A stretch of DNA of 64,000 nucleotides from Massilia brevitalea (lineage in GTDB: Bacteria > Pseudomonadota > Gammaproteobacteria > Burkholderiales > Burkholderiaceae_D), in the NCBI RefSeq assembly GCF_030711405.1, contig NZ_JAULSI010000010.1, forward strand, positions 99,252-163,251, read 5' to 3'. The first letter of the stretch is position 1. Every line of letters begins with the position of its first letter. The notes below the pieces were generated by a model, which was not told the origin of the DNA, did no database searches, and was given only the letters and a program-made list of their open reading frames with translations. A program made the position numbers and the translations under genes. This document shows, piece by piece, positions 43,746 to 52,837 of this stretch.

Positions 43746-45440
43746 ATGAAACTGAGTCGTAAACTTCCTCTCTGCTTTGCCGCCGTCGCGCTGGTTGTTG
43801 CCTGCGCCGGCCTGTTCGGCCTGTGGGCATTGAACGGCTCGCTGGCTACCTACGACCGCGCCGTGGTCAGCTACAGCCAGGCCGGGGAAGTCGAGGCCCT
43901 GCTGTCGACGTTCAAGACGCAAATCCAGGAATGGAAAAACACCCTCCTGCGCGGCAAGGATGAGGCCGAGCGCAACAAGTACTGGCAGGCTTTCCAGGAC
44001 GGCGAGCGCGAGGTCGGCGCCCAGCTGGCGAAGCTGAATGCCGCACTGGCGCCAGGCAGGGAGCGTGAGCTGCTCGAACAGTTCGGCCACGCCCATGCGC
44101 AAATGGGCCAGGACTTCCGCAAGGGCTACGAACAGTTCGCCGCCGCCGGTTTCGATCCGGCCGCGGGCGATGCGGCGGTAAAGGGCAAGGACCGCGCGCC
44201 GTCCGAACTGCTGGACCAGGCCAGCCGGCAGATCGTTGCCGCCACCCGCGCCAGCGCCGCGGCGGCCGAAGCGGCCAGCGAGCGCGCTACGCTGCTGAGC
44301 CTGATCGCGATGGTGCTCGGCTCGGGCGCCGCCATCGTGGCCGGCGTGTTCGTATCGCGTTCCGTCGTGCGTCCGCTCGAGCGCGCCGTGGAAGTGGCGC
44401 AGACCGTCGCCGCCGGCGACCTGCGCGCCCGCATCGACGTCACCTCGAACGACGAGACCGGCCAGCTGTTGCAGGCGCTGAAGGACATGAACGCCAGCCT
44501 GACGCAGATCGTCGGCAAGGTGCGCAGCGGCGCCGAAACGATCACGGTCGCTTCGGATGAGATTGCAAGCGGCAACATGGATTTGTCCTCGCGCACCGAG
44601 CAGCAGGCCGGCGCGCTGGAAGAAACCGCGTCCTCGATCGAGGAATTGACCTCGACGGTGAAGCAGAACGCCGATAACGCCCGCCAGGCCAACCAGCTGG
44701 CGATCAGCGCCTGTGACGTGGCGGTGAAGGGCGGCAACGTGGTCGAGCGCGCGGTGACCACCATGGGTGCGATCAGCGAATCCTCGAAACAGATCGTCGA
44801 CATCATCGGCGTCATCGACGGTATCGCCTTCCAGACAAACATCCTGGCGCTGAACGCGGCCGTCGAGGCGGCCCGCGCCGGCGAACAGGGACGCGGCTTT
44901 GCGGTCGTCGCTTCCGAAGTGCGCAACCTGGCCCAGCGCTCGGCCAGCGCGGCCAAGGAAATCAAGGCCCTGATCGGCGACTCGGTGGCGCGCGTGGAAG
45001 CGGGCAGCGCGCTGGTGAACGAGACCGGCACCACCATGAACGAGATCGTCGCCAGCGTGAAGCGCGTGATGGACATCATGGGCGAGATCAGCGCCGCCAG
45101 CGCCGAGCAGGGCGCCGGCATCGAGCAGATCAGCATCGCGGTCACCGAGATGGACACCACGACTCAGCAGAACGCGGCGCTGGTGGAAGAAGCGGCGGCG
45201 GCTGCGCAGGCGCTGCGCGAACAGACCGTGGCGCTGAATGAGGTGGTGGGCGTGTTCAAGCTCGATGGCGACGCGGTGGCAGCGCAGAACGTGCAGCCGG
45301 CGCGCGCAGCCATGGCGCCGGCACGGCCGATGGCGCCGGCCGCCAAGGCGCCGCCCGCTGTCCGCAAGGAGCCGGTGCGTTCGACAGTCAGCGCGAAGAC
45401 AAACGCAAAGGTCAGCAGCGAGGAGTGGGAAGAGTTTTAA
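43746..45440 (+). CDS. Methyl-accepting chemotaxis protein
   Basis: A 564-residue Tar-type receptor: TM1 at about 10-32, a four-helix-bundle periplasmic domain (about 33-185), TM2 at about 188-212, HAMP, then the signalling domain with the conserved hairpin [20 protein letters not shown]. The C-terminal EEWEEF resembles the CheR/CheB-tethering pentapeptide (NWETF type). Ligand unknown. I chose the ATG at 43746, which begins the typical MKLSRKL membrane start. Confidence 0.93.
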   Translation: MKLSRKLPLCFAAVALVVACAGLFGLWALNGSLATYDRAVVSYSQAGEVEALLSTFKTQIQEWKNTLLRGKDEAERNKYWQAFQDGEREVGAQLAKLNAALAPGRERELLEQFGHAHAQMGQDFRKGYEQFAAAGFDPAAGDAAVKGKDRAPSELLDQASRQIVAATRASAAAAEAASERATLLSLIAMVLGSGAAIVAGVFVSRSVVRPLERAVEVAQTVAAGDLRARIDVTSNDETGQLLQALKDMNASLTQIVGKVRSGAETITVASDEIASGNMDLSSRTEQQAGALEETASSIEELTSTVKQNADNARQANQLAISACDVAVKGGNVVERAVTTMGAISESSKQIVDIIGVIDGIAFQTNILALNAAVEAARAGEQGRGFAVVASEVRNLAQRSASAAKEIKALIGDSVARVEAGSALVNETGTTMNEIVASVKRVMDIMGEISAASAEQGAGIEQISIAVTEMDTTTQQNAALVEEAAAAAQALREQTVALNEVVGVFKLDGDAVAAQNVQPARAAMAPARPMAPAAKAPPAVRKEPVRSTVSAKTNAKVSSEEWEEF

Positions 45441-45459
45441 GCTCTTTGCCTTCCCAGGC

Positions 45460-45490
45460 AGCCGTGCCGCACTTGCCGCGCGGCTTTTTT
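45460..45490 (+). terminator. Terminator of the chemoreceptor gene
   Basis: AGCCG...CGGCT stem with GC-rich interior, then TTTTT, 20 bases after the stop. Confidence 0.7.
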
Positions 45491-45604
45491 ACGTCCGGGT
45501 AACGGTGGCGACAGGGCGGCGGCTTGAACAGCGATCGATCACCCGGAGGCTTGCCCTTGTGCTATCTTTGTGGCAACAATTTTGCTGGCACAACCGGAAC
45601 GCAG

Positions 45605-46718
45605 ATGGCCTCCACCGCAAGCCGCACCGACTTCCTCGACCGCATCCGCGTCGTCCTGACCGCGCTGGTGATCCTGCACCATGCCGCAATCATGTTCGGC
45701 GCGCCCGGTGGCTGGTACCTGATTTATCCCGCTCACGGCGTGGCGGAAAAGCTGCCGTTCGCCGCCTTTGTATCGATCAACCAGGCCTTTTTCATGGGCT
45801 TTTTCTTCCTGCTGTCCGGCTATTTCACCGCGCTATCCTACGAACGCAAGGGCGCCGCGCGTTTCGCCCGCGACCGCCTGCTGAGGCTGGGCATTCCCTT
45901 GCTGGTCTACGGCTTCGTACTGGGGCCGCTGACGGTGGCCCTGGCCGACCTGCGCGAAGGTCATCCCCTCCTGTCAAACTGGGCGGCGATGACGGCGGCG
46001 CTGCGCTTCGAGATCGGCCCGCTCTGGTTTGCCTGGGCGCTGCTGCTGTTCAGTGCAGCCTACCTGCTGTGGCGCCGGTTGCGTGGCGGCGCCGGCCTCG
46101 GCGCATGGGAGCCCGCCCAGCCGGCGCACCTTGCTGCTGGCCGCCCTGGTCACTGGCGCCGTTGCCTTCCTGCTGCGCCTGCTGGTGCCGGTGGGAGAAG
46201 AGCGCCTGGGCCTGCAGGTCGGCTATTTTGCGTCCTACAGCGTGCTGTTCGCAGGCGGCTGTGCCATGGCTGGCAGCCGCTGGATCGAGCGGGTCGGCCC
46301 GCAGCAGGCCGGGCGCTGGCCGCTGGCGGCGCTGCTGGTGGCGCCGCTGCTGTTCGTCTATGGAGTCTACGTGAGCCTGGTGCAGGGCCAGCCCTTCGAG
46401 ACGGCGGGCGGCTGGACCCTGCCAGCGCTGGCCTACGCGTTCTGGGAACCTTTTGTTGCCTGGGGCATCATCCTCGCGATGCTGATGCGCTTCCGGCGCG
46501 CAGGCACTTCCTCGCCGCGCTGGCTGCCCTGGGCGGGGCAGGCCTATGCCGCCTACATCCTGCATCCGCCGCTGCTGACGGCGACCGGCCTGCTGGTGGC
46601 AGCGCTGCCGCTGCCGAACATGCTGAAGTTCGCGCTGGCCGGCGTGGTTGGCGTCATTGCCAGCTTCCTGCTGGCGCGCCTGGCGCTCAGGCTGCCGGGA
46701 GCGCGATCGATTCTGTAA
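45605..46718 (+). pseudogene. Acyltransferase 3 family protein, frameshifted
   Basis: An OafA/acyltransferase-3-like membrane protein. The first frame (ATG 45605) encodes MASTASRTDFLDRIRVVLTA, His-containing ILHHAAIMFG, LLSGYFTALS and several helices to about 46090. The rest of the family domain, ending in AYILHPPLLTATGLLVAALP, continues in a different frame to 46718. The switch lies between about 46080 and 46130, a GC-rich stretch. A one-base insertion or two-base deletion would explain it. It could be a genuine inactivating mutation or an assembly error. The 3' end overlaps nth convergently. Confidence 0.82.
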
Positions 46719-47376
46719 CGCCGGGGGCGATGATGCCGTCCGGCGTCGGCGTCTTGTCGCGGAACTCGCACAAGTCGTTGATGATGCAGTTCCAGCACTT
46801 CGGGCGGCGCGCCACGCAGGTGTAGCGGCCGTGCAGGATCAGCCAGTGGTGGGCATCCTGCAAGAAGTCCTTGGGCACGAACTTCAGCAGCTTCATTTCG
46901 ACTTCGTCGACGTTCTTGCCCGGCGCAATTTTCGTGCGGTTCGAGACGCGGAAGATGTGGGTGTCGACCGCCATGGTCGGCTCGCCGAAGGCCGTGTTCA
47001 GCACCACGTTCGCCGTCTTGCGGCCCACGCCGGGCAGGGCTTCGAGCGCCTCGCGCTGGCGCGGGACTTCGCCGCCGTGCTGCTCGACCAGGATCTGGCA
47101 AGTCGCCATCACGTTCTTGGCCTTGGTGTTGTACAGGCCGATGGTCGCGATGTAGCTCTTCAGCTCGTCGATGCCGAGGTCGAGGATCTGTTGCGGGGTG
47201 TTCGCCACCGGATACAGGCGGCGCGTGGCCTTGTTCACGCCCACGTCCGTGGACTGCGCCGACAGCAGCACCGCGATCAGCAGTTCGAACGGCGTCGTGT
47301 ATTCGAGTTCGGTGGTCGGATGCGGGTTGGCGGTGCGAAAGCGGGTAAAGATCTCGAGGCGTTTGGCGGGATTCAT
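46687..47376 (-). CDS. nth: Endonuclease III
   Basis: A 229-residue DNA glycosylase/AP lyase for oxidised pyrimidines. Helix-hairpin-helix LPGVGRKTANVVLN with catalytic Lys, catalytic Asp in VDTHIFRVSNR, and [4Fe-4S] ligands spaced C-x6-C-x2-C-x5-C at the C-terminus (CVARRPKCWNCIINDLC). It follows rsxB on the minus strand (18-nt gap), a common pairing. Confidence 0.97.
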   Translation of the reverse strand: MNPAKRLEIFTRFRTANPHPTTELEYTTPFELLIAVLLSAQSTDVGVNKATRRLYPVANTPQQILDLGIDELKSYIATIGLYNTKAKNVMATCQILVEQHGGEVPRQREALEALPGVGRKTANVVLNTAFGEPTMAVDTHIFRVSNRTKIAPGKNVDEVEMKLLKFVPKDFLQDAHHWLILHGRYTCVARRPKCWNCIINDLCEFRDKTPTPDGIIAPGVTESIALPAA

Positions 47377-47394
47377 CGCGCAGTTTTTCTTCGC

Positions 47395-48132
47395 TCAGTG
47401 CTTGTTCGAATCGGGTGGCGTGGCCTCTGGCGGGGCCGTGCCGGGAGTTGCTGCAGCGCGCTGACGGGCGCGTTCCATGGCGGCGGCGATGATGGCGCGC
47501 TTGCGCTCTTTCTCGGCCAGTTCTTCCGGCGTGTTCGTGACTTCCGCCGTCACCGCGCGCATCTTCTCCAGCGCCTTGGCCGCCAGGCGCGCATCGTTTT
47601 CCTCGCGTTCGCGCTGCAGGCGCAGGGTGCGGAAATCGTGGCGCGCGCGCGCCGCGTCCGCCGCTTCCTGCGACCAGGCGGCCCAGCCGGTGGTCTCGGT
47701 CACCGGCACCATGCTGATGCAGTCGACCGGGCAGGGCGCCACGCACAAGTCGCAGCCGGTGCACAGGCTAGTCAGGATGGTGTGCATCTGCTTGGCGGCG
47801 CCCATGATGGCGTCCACCGGGCAGGCCTGGATGCACAGGGTGCAGCCGATGCACAGGCCTTCGTCGATGAAGGCAACCGGGCGCGGGCGTTCGATGCCGT
47901 TGGCCGGGTTGATCGGAATGACAGGGTGGCCGGTCAGCGAGGCCAGGCGCCGCACGCCCTCGATGCCGCCGGGCGGGCACTGGTTGATCGGCGCTTCGCC
48001 GTTCGCGATCGCCTCGGCATAGGGCCGGCAGGCCGGGTAGCCGCACTTGGTGCATTGCGTCTGCGGCAGCAGGTCTTCGATCTGGTCGGCAAGAGTCTTG
48101 GTCACGGTGATGCGGCGGTGTAAAGCCGTCAT
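47395..48132 (-). CDS. rsxB: Electron transport complex protein RsxB/RnfB-type ferredoxin
   Basis: A 245-residue protein. N-terminal Fe-S domain ([18 protein letters not shown] and NQCPPGG), then two [4Fe-4S] ferredoxin motifs ([24 protein letters not shown]), and an Arg/Glu/Ala-rich charged C-terminal tail. It lacks an N-terminal membrane helix, like the stand-alone betaproteobacterial form; the other rnf/rsx genes are absent here. Likely an electron carrier coexpressed with nth, possibly serving its cluster. Confidence 0.9.
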   Translation of the reverse strand: MTALHRRITVTKTLADQIEDLLPQTQCTKCGYPACRPYAEAIANGEAPINQCPPGGIEGVRRLASLTGHPVIPINPANGIERPRPVAFIDEGLCIGCTLCIQACPVDAIMGAAKQMHTILTSLCTGCDLCVAPCPVDCISMVPVTETTGWAAWSQEAADAARARHDFRTLRLQREREENDARLAAKALEKMRAVTAEVTNTPEELAEKERKRAIIAAAMERARQRAAATPGTAPPEATPPDSNKH

Positions 48133-48278
48133 TATCCGATAAAAGCGCGGAGGGCGCGACCGGGGCTTGCTGTTTCATCCAGTACGTGGTGCAGCGTACA
48201 GAGCCGTTGCGGCCCCCATGGCTTACTGGCGGTACAGGCTGCGCGTCGACGCGCGCCATCTTTCAAGGAGGAAAAAAC

Positions 48279-48683
48279 ATGAACAAACGCCTCATCGCCA
48301 AGAGCATGATCGCACTGATGCTGGCCGCTAACGCGCCGGCATTTGCCCAACACAACGACCGTCACGACCGCCGTGACGACCGCCGCGAATATCGCGATGA
48401 CCGCCGCGACGATCGCCGCGACCACCGCGATGCGCGCCGCGACGACCGCCGTGATCACCGCGACGACCGCCACGCCCGCCGCGGCGCCGGCCCGCGCCAC
48501 GACCTGTACCGCGGCAACCGCTTGCCGTCGAACTACAACCACCGCCAGTACGTGGTGGACAACTGGCGCTCGCACCGCCTGAGCGCGCCGCCGCGCGGCC
48601 ATCACTGGGTGCAGGTGGGCAACGACTACGTGCTGGCGGCGATTGCCACCGGCGTCATCGCCAGCGTCTTGCTGGGTAATTGA
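48279..48683 (+). CDS. RcnB-like periplasmic protein
   Basis: 134 residues: signal peptide (ends APAFAQ), then a 50-residue stretch of His/Asp/Arg repeats (HDRRDDRREYRDDRRDDR pattern), then the RcnB-type C-terminal domain (LPSNYNHRQYVVDNWRSH; HHWVQVGNDYVLAAIATG). RcnB relatives act in Ni/Co homeostasis, but many are uncharacterised. Strong AAGGAGG upstream of the ATG at 48279. Confidence 0.85.
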   Translation: MNKRLIAKSMIALMLAANAPAFAQHNDRHDRRDDRREYRDDRRDDRRDHRDARRDDRRDHRDDRHARRGAGPRHDLYRGNRLPSNYNHRQYVVDNWRSHRLSAPPRGHHWVQVGNDYVLAAIATGVIASVLLGN

Positions 48684-48751
48684 GTGGTTGGCGGGGACGC
48701 CAGCCCGCCGACGCGGGGGAAGTCTCTCCAGCCTGTTTTTAGGAGAATGAA

Positions 48752-48955
48752 ATGACTGAATGGATTGTCGCGCCCTTGCTGGCCGCCGACCCCACCTCGC
48801 GGCCGGTGTACCGGCCCGAGGAGAGCGACGCTGCCGCCGCGGCCAAACCCGAACCTGCCGCCGACGACCGCCGCGGCGCCGACCGGCGCGAGCAGCATAT
48901 CGACACGGACGACGATTTCGCGCGGGGCGAGGACCGGCGCGACAGCGCAGCCTGA
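48752..48955 (+). CDS. Small charged hypothetical protein
   Basis: 67 residues, low complexity, rich in Ala, Asp and Arg (AADDRRGADRREQHIDTDD); probably disordered. TAGGAG lies 6 nt before the ATG and a strong terminator follows, which supports expression. No family recognised. Confidence 0.6.
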   Translation: MTEWIVAPLLAADPTSRPVYRPEESDAAAAAKPEPAADDRRGADRREQHIDTDDDFARGEDRRDSAA

Positions 48956-48974
48956 GTGATTTGGTCGTACGAAA

Positions 48975-49005
48975 AATGCCGCGGACTTCCGCGGCATTGT
49001 TTTTT
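48975..49005 (+). terminator. Terminator after the 67-residue gene
   Basis: 11-bp stem AATGCCGCGGA/TCCGCGGCATT, then a T-rich run. Nearly identical in sequence to the phaZ terminator at 49189-49220. Confidence 0.88.
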
Positions 49006-49023
49006 GGGCGGGGGGGTAATTTC

Positions 49024-49166
49024 GTAGGGTGGGCACTTGTGCCCACGCGGTCTGAGCTGATGAGCACCCGCAAGGCAAACCAAATGAGTGAACATCCGCT
49101 AACGACGGGTTAACTGTCGCATTCCTGCGTCCGATGAGACCGCGTGGGCACAAGTGCCCACCCTAC
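49024..49166. repeat. Paired palindromic intergenic repeat, locus 5
   Basis: Left copy 49024-49051, inverted right copy 49139-49166, both with core ACTTGT/ACAAGT. It lies between the convergent terminators of the 67-residue gene and phaZ. Confidence 0.85.
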
Positions 49167-49188
49167 AGAACCAACCCAGCAGTTGGAT

Positions 49189-49220
49189 AAAAAATGCCGC
49201 GGAATTCCGCGGCATTTTTA
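49189..49220 (-). terminator. Terminator of phaZ
   Basis: Perfect palindrome AAATGCCGCGGAATTCCGCGGCATTT inside A/T runs, given here in halves AAATGCCGCGGA and TCCGCGGCATTT. It can act in both directions. 17 bases after the phaZ stop. Confidence 0.88.
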
Positions 49221-49236
49221 TCGAGCGTTAAGCCGT

Positions 49237-50472
49237 TCAGCCGTGCGCCTTGATGAACTCGCCGATCTTCGGGCAAATGATCTCGCGCCAGCGGCGGCCC
49301 GAGAAGATGCCGTAGTGGCCGGCCTTCGGCGCCACGAAGTCGAGTTTCATGTCGGCCGGGATGTTGCTGCACAGTTCATGCGCGGCCTGGGTCTGGCCGG
49401 CGCCGGAGATGTCGTCGAGCTCGCCTTCGATGGTGAACAGGGCCACCGTCGTGATGTCCTGCGGACGCACAAGCTTGCCGCCGACTTCCCAGGTGCCCTT
49501 CGGCAGGCGGAATTCCTGGAACACGGTCTTGATGGTGTCGAGGTAGTACTCGGCCGGCATGTCGAGCACGGCGTTGTATTCGTCGTAGAACTGGCGGTGG
49601 CTCTCGGCCGATTCCTCGTCGCCGCGCACCAGGTGCTGGTAGAACTCGCGGTGCGACTGGGCGTGGCGGCCCGGGTTCATGGCGATGAAGCCGGCGTGCT
49701 GCAGGAAGCCCGGATACACCTTGCGGCCGTAGCCAGGGTAATTGCCCGGCACCGCGTAGATCACGGTGTTCTCGAACCACGAGAACGGCTTTTCGGTGGC
49801 CAGGTCGTTGACGGCGGTCGGCGACTTGCGCGGGTCGATCGGGCCGCCCATCATGGTCATGGTCTTCGGCAGCTTCGGATCGTTATCGGATGCCATCAGC
49901 GCGATCGCGGCCAGCACCGGCACGGTCGGCTGGCACACGGAGATCACGTGGACGTCGGGGCCGAGGGTGCGGATGAAGTCCTGCACATAATAAATATAAT
50001 CATCTAAGTGGAACGGCCCGGCGGACAGCGGCACCATGCGCGCGTCGACCCAGTCGGTAATGAACACGTCGTGGTCGGGCAGCAGGGCGCGTACGGTGTC
50101 GCGCAGCAGGGTGGCGTGGTGGCCCGAGAGCGGGGCGACCACGAGCACGGTCGGCTGGGCCAGCGCGGCAAAGGCCGCGTCCGGCAAGTCTTTCTTGAAA
50201 TGGCGCAGCTGGCAGAACGGTTTCTCGACGGCGAACTGCTCGACGATCCTGACTTCTTCGCCTTTGATGGTGGTGGTGTCGATGCCGAAGGCCGGTTTTT
50301 CGTAGTCCTTGCCCAGGCGGTACATCAGCTCGTAGCCGGCGGCGATACGTTGGGAGAAGGGGGTGTGGGCGAAAGGGGAAACCGGGTTCGAGAACAACTT
50401 CGACGACGCATCCGCCCATTGCATCAGCGGGGTCAGGAAGGAGCGTTGCATCTCGTGCAATTGGTAGAGCAT
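49237..50472 (-). CDS. phaZ: Intracellular polyhydroxyalkanoate depolymerase
   Basis: A 411-residue protein beginning MLYQLHEMQRSFLTPLMQWAD, typical of intracellular PhaZ. The nucleophile position is Cys (HVISVCQPTVPVL), as in Cupriavidus PhaZ1, not the Ser of secreted enzymes. The catalytic His is likely in APKAGHYGIFSGRRW near the C-terminus. It mobilises stored poly(3-hydroxybutyrate). I chose the ATG at 50472; a TATAAT at 50551-50556 (minus) gives a leader of about 70 nt. Confidence 0.94.
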   Translation of the reverse strand: MLYQLHEMQRSFLTPLMQWADASSKLFSNPVSPFAHTPFSQRIAAGYELMYRLGKDYEKPAFGIDTTTIKGEEVRIVEQFAVEKPFCQLRHFKKDLPDAAFAALAQPTVLVVAPLSGHHATLLRDTVRALLPDHDVFITDWVDARMVPLSAGPFHLDDYIYYVQDFIRTLGPDVHVISVCQPTVPVLAAIALMASDNDPKLPKTMTMMGGPIDPRKSPTAVNDLATEKPFSWFENTVIYAVPGNYPGYGRKVYPGFLQHAGFIAMNPGRHAQSHREFYQHLVRGDEESAESHRQFYDEYNAVLDMPAEYYLDTIKTVFQEFRLPKGTWEVGGKLVRPQDITTVALFTIEGELDDISGAGQTQAAHELCSNIPADMKLDFVAPKAGHYGIFSGRRWREIICPKIGEFIKAHG

Positions 50473-50550
50473 AGTAATCCTTCTTCGATGAAGCATTCGC
50501 TGCGCCGGGACGCCCGATGACGCCTGCCGTGCACGAATTTTGATCAAATC

Positions 50551-50556
50551 ATTATA
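50551..50556 (-). promoter_or_regulatory. -10 element of the phaZ promoter
   Basis: TATAAT on the minus strand about 80 bp upstream of the phaZ start; no clear -35. The spacer 50473-50667 otherwise shows only AT-rich sequence. Confidence 0.5.
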
Positions 50557-50667
50557 GGGTTAAATGGTTGGCGGGTGGAAATTTCCCGCACCATCGTGCG
50601 AATTTGATCTGTGCTTAGAAGGTTTATAGCACCGTTTTTTGGGGGCCGTCCGTGATGCGCCACACAT

Positions 50668-50706
50668 AAAAACAAATGCCCCGGCTAACCGGGGCATTGT
50701 GGTTTT
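50668..50706 (-). terminator. Terminator of the ferredoxin reductase gene
   Basis: Perfect 10-bp stem AATGCCCCGG/CCGGGGCATT with loop CTAA, and a T-rich tract on the minus-strand exit. Confidence 0.88.
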
Positions 50707-50727
50707 TGCGTAACTGAGCCGAGAATC

Positions 50728-51825
50728 TTAGTCGAAAACCGGGGTCTCGACACCGAGGATCTTGTGCAGTTTCGGCGAGGTCGTCGTGTACTGCATGTGG
50801 ATCTTCTTGTCCGGGAAGATGTACGGCGCGGCGCCGAAAGCGGCCAGCGCGGCTTCGTGGAAGCCCGACAGGATCAGCTTTTTCTTGCCCGGGTAGGTGT
50901 TGATGTCACCCACGGCGAAGATGCCCGGCACGTTGGTTTCGAACTTCTCGGTGTCCACGACCTTCAGCTGCTTGCGCTCGATGTCCAGGCCCCATTCGGC
51001 GATCGGACCCAGCTTTGGCGACAGGCCGAAGAAGACCATCAGCATGTCGAGCGGCACGCGGCGGGTCACGCCGTCGGCGCCGGTGACTTTCACCTCGCTC
51101 AGCTGGCCGTCTTTTTCGTCGTAGCCGGTGACCTGGCCGGTGATCAGCTGCATTTCGTATTCGTCGCACAGCTGCTTCATCTTGGCGACCGAAGCCGGCG
51201 CGGCGCGGAAGTCGTCGCGGCGGTGCACCAGCACGACCGATTCGGCCTTGCCGACGAAGTTCAGGGCCCAGTCCAGCGCGGAGTCGCCACCGCCGCAAAT
51301 GACGATGTTCTTGCCTTCGAAGATGCTCGGGTCCTTGACGCGGTAGTGCAGCTGGCTGTTCTCGAACTTCTCGATGCCCTCGACCTTGATCGTGCGCGCC
51401 TGGAAGGAACCGACGCCGGCGGCGATGAAGATGGTCTTGGTGATGAACTGGGTGCCGGTCGAGGTTTCGACGTTGAAGCGGCCGTCTTCGCGGCGCTGCA
51501 CGGTGGTGACTTCCTGGCCCAGGTGGAAGGTCGGCTCGAACGGCTCGATCTGCTTGAGCAGGTTGTCGGTCAGTTCCTGGCCGGTGCACACGGGCACGGC
51601 AGGGATGTCGTAGATCGGCTTGTCCGGGTACAGTTCCACGCACTGGCCACCAACGGCCGGCAGCGAATCGATGACGTGGGCCTTGATCTCGAGCAGGCCG
51701 AGTTCGAAGACCTGGAACAGGCCGACCGGGCCTGCGCCGATGATGACGGCGTCGGCGTCGATGGCGCCGGCGAACGAGCTGTTAGGGGCGATGCTGCCCG
51801 CATCGTGGGTGGCACTGATAGTCAT
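50728..51825 (-). CDS. Ferredoxin-NADP reductase, thioredoxin-reductase-like type
   Basis: A 365-residue flavoprotein with FAD motif [29 protein letters not shown] motif [16 protein letters not shown] and GDINTYPGK. It lacks the CxxC of thioredoxin reductases, which identifies the TrxR-like FNR group (YumC-like). It should exchange electrons between NADPH and ferredoxin; the FdxA gene lies 149 bp upstream on the same strand. Confidence 0.92.
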   Translation of the reverse strand: MTISATHDAGSIAPNSSFAGAIDADAVIIGAGPVGLFQVFELGLLEIKAHVIDSLPAVGGQCVELYPDKPIYDIPAVPVCTGQELTDNLLKQIEPFEPTFHLGQEVTTVQRREDGRFNVETSTGTQFITKTIFIAAGVGSFQARTIKVEGIEKFENSQLHYRVKDPSIFEGKNIVICGGGDSALDWALNFVGKAESVVLVHRRDDFRAAPASVAKMKQLCDEYEMQLITGQVTGYDEKDGQLSEVKVTGADGVTRRVPLDMLMVFFGLSPKLGPIAEWGLDIERKQLKVVDTEKFETNVPGIFAVGDINTYPGKKKLILSGFHEAALAAFGAAPYIFPDKKIHMQYTTTSPKLHKILGVETPVFD

Positions 51826-51974
51826 GCGCTAAATCCTGTTGATTTTTGAAAGAGGGGCGGTGACGCGATGGCCGCTAGTGTGCCATGGATGACGCGAAAC
51901 TGCCGGCGAGGATGGAAAAACGGCGCCAGGCGACGGCGGCCCGCAGCGGCCGACGCGTCACCGGTCTCAGTCTT

Positions 51975-52298
51975 TCATCGTGCCAGCTGGTCGAGCTTGC
52001 TCGTGACGTCTTTCCACTCTTCGGCGTCGGGGAGCGCCGGCTTGGTCTTGGTGATCGAAGGCCAGAAGCGCGACAGATCGGCATTGATCTTGATGAATTG
52101 CTGCTGGTCGCCCGGCACGTCTTCCTCGGCATAGATCGCATTGACCGGGCATTCGGCCACGCACACGGCGCAGTCGATGCACTCGTCGGGGTCAATCGCG
52201 AGGAAATTCGGGCCTTCCCGGAAACAATCGACCGGGCATACATCGACGCAGTCGGTATACCGGCAGCGGATGCACGATTCGGTGACAACGTGGGTCAT
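51975..52298 (-). CDS. fdxA: Ferredoxin FdxA (7Fe type)
   Basis: A 107-residue ferredoxin: N-terminal [18 protein letters not shown] gives the [3Fe-4S]/[4Fe-4S] pattern and [12 protein letters not shown] the second site, with the usual 50-residue C-terminal extension ([16 protein letters not shown]). Probable partner of the reductase downstream. Confidence 0.95.
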   Translation of the reverse strand: MTHVVTESCIRCRYTDCVDVCPVDCFREGPNFLAIDPDECIDCAVCVAECPVNAIYAEEDVPGDQQQFIKINADLSRFWPSITKTKPALPDAEEWKDVTSKLDQLAR

Positions 52299-52493
52299 AA
52301 CAGTCCTATCTATGGTGGGGTGACGCAGCGTCAGCGCGCAGGGGGGAGCCGCCGACTGGCAAAGCACTGTATTTTAGGGCAATTCGGGTTTTCCGACAAA
52401 TTGGGTTTAGACACAATATACATAAGCAAATGTGTTGCCCAAGCTTGGGTTCGCCGTGGAAATGATGGGCCAGGGCATGGCCCGCGGCGTTTC

Positions 52494-52545
52494 CCGTACG
52501 GTGGGGGGTATTGAAGCCCCCGGCTTCGATACCCCCACCGTACGG
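52494..52545. repeat. 52-bp near-perfect inverted repeat
   Basis: Arms CCGTACGGTGGGGG... and ...CCCCCACCGTACGG, with GTATTGAAGCC pairing to GGCTTCGATAC inside (one extra G and one mismatch). It abuts the stop codon of the inhibitor gene on the minus strand and may terminate that operon before fdxA, though there is no T-run. It differs from the other palindromes in the window. Confidence 0.8.
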
Positions 52546-52827
52546 TCACGCCGCTGCCTGCAAATGCCCCAATAGGGTAGCCCACCCCGTCGCCCCGAGC
52601 GACCCATCGTCGCTCAGCACCACCGTATGCCTGCGCCCGCCATCCTCTACCGTGATTTCCCAGCGCGGTAGATCCGCCCCCACCGTGCACATTGGCGCCG
52701 CCCCGAAAAAATCCACCTGTTGCAGCAGCGCCTCGACCGACCCGCCATCCGCGCGGCAGGCCGTGTCGAGCTCGAAGCATTGCCCGCCGCCGGCAAACCC
52801 GCCTTCCTGCTTCGCCGTGATCTTCAT
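52546..52827 (-). CDS. Emfourin-like protease inhibitor
   Basis: A 93-residue protein (MKITAKQEGGFAGGGQCFEL; later LPRWEITVEDGGRRHTVVL). It resembles emfourin, the cytoplasmic inhibitor of protealysin-type M4 peptidases, which is encoded beside its target. Here it starts 10 nt after the stop of an M4-like protease gene, so the two form an enzyme/inhibitor operon. I chose the ATG at 52827. Confidence 0.8.
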   Translation of the reverse strand: MKITAKQEGGFAGGGQCFELDTACRADGGSVEALLQQVDFFGAAPMCTVGADLPRWEITVEDGGRRHTVVLSDDGSLGATGWATLLGHLQAAA

Positions 52828-52837
52828 GGCGCGTGTG

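Noticed and set aside
48355..48480. DNA tandem repeat within the RcnB-like gene
   Set aside because: The repetition follows the coding of Asp/Arg/His repeats and varies at codon level; it is a protein feature.
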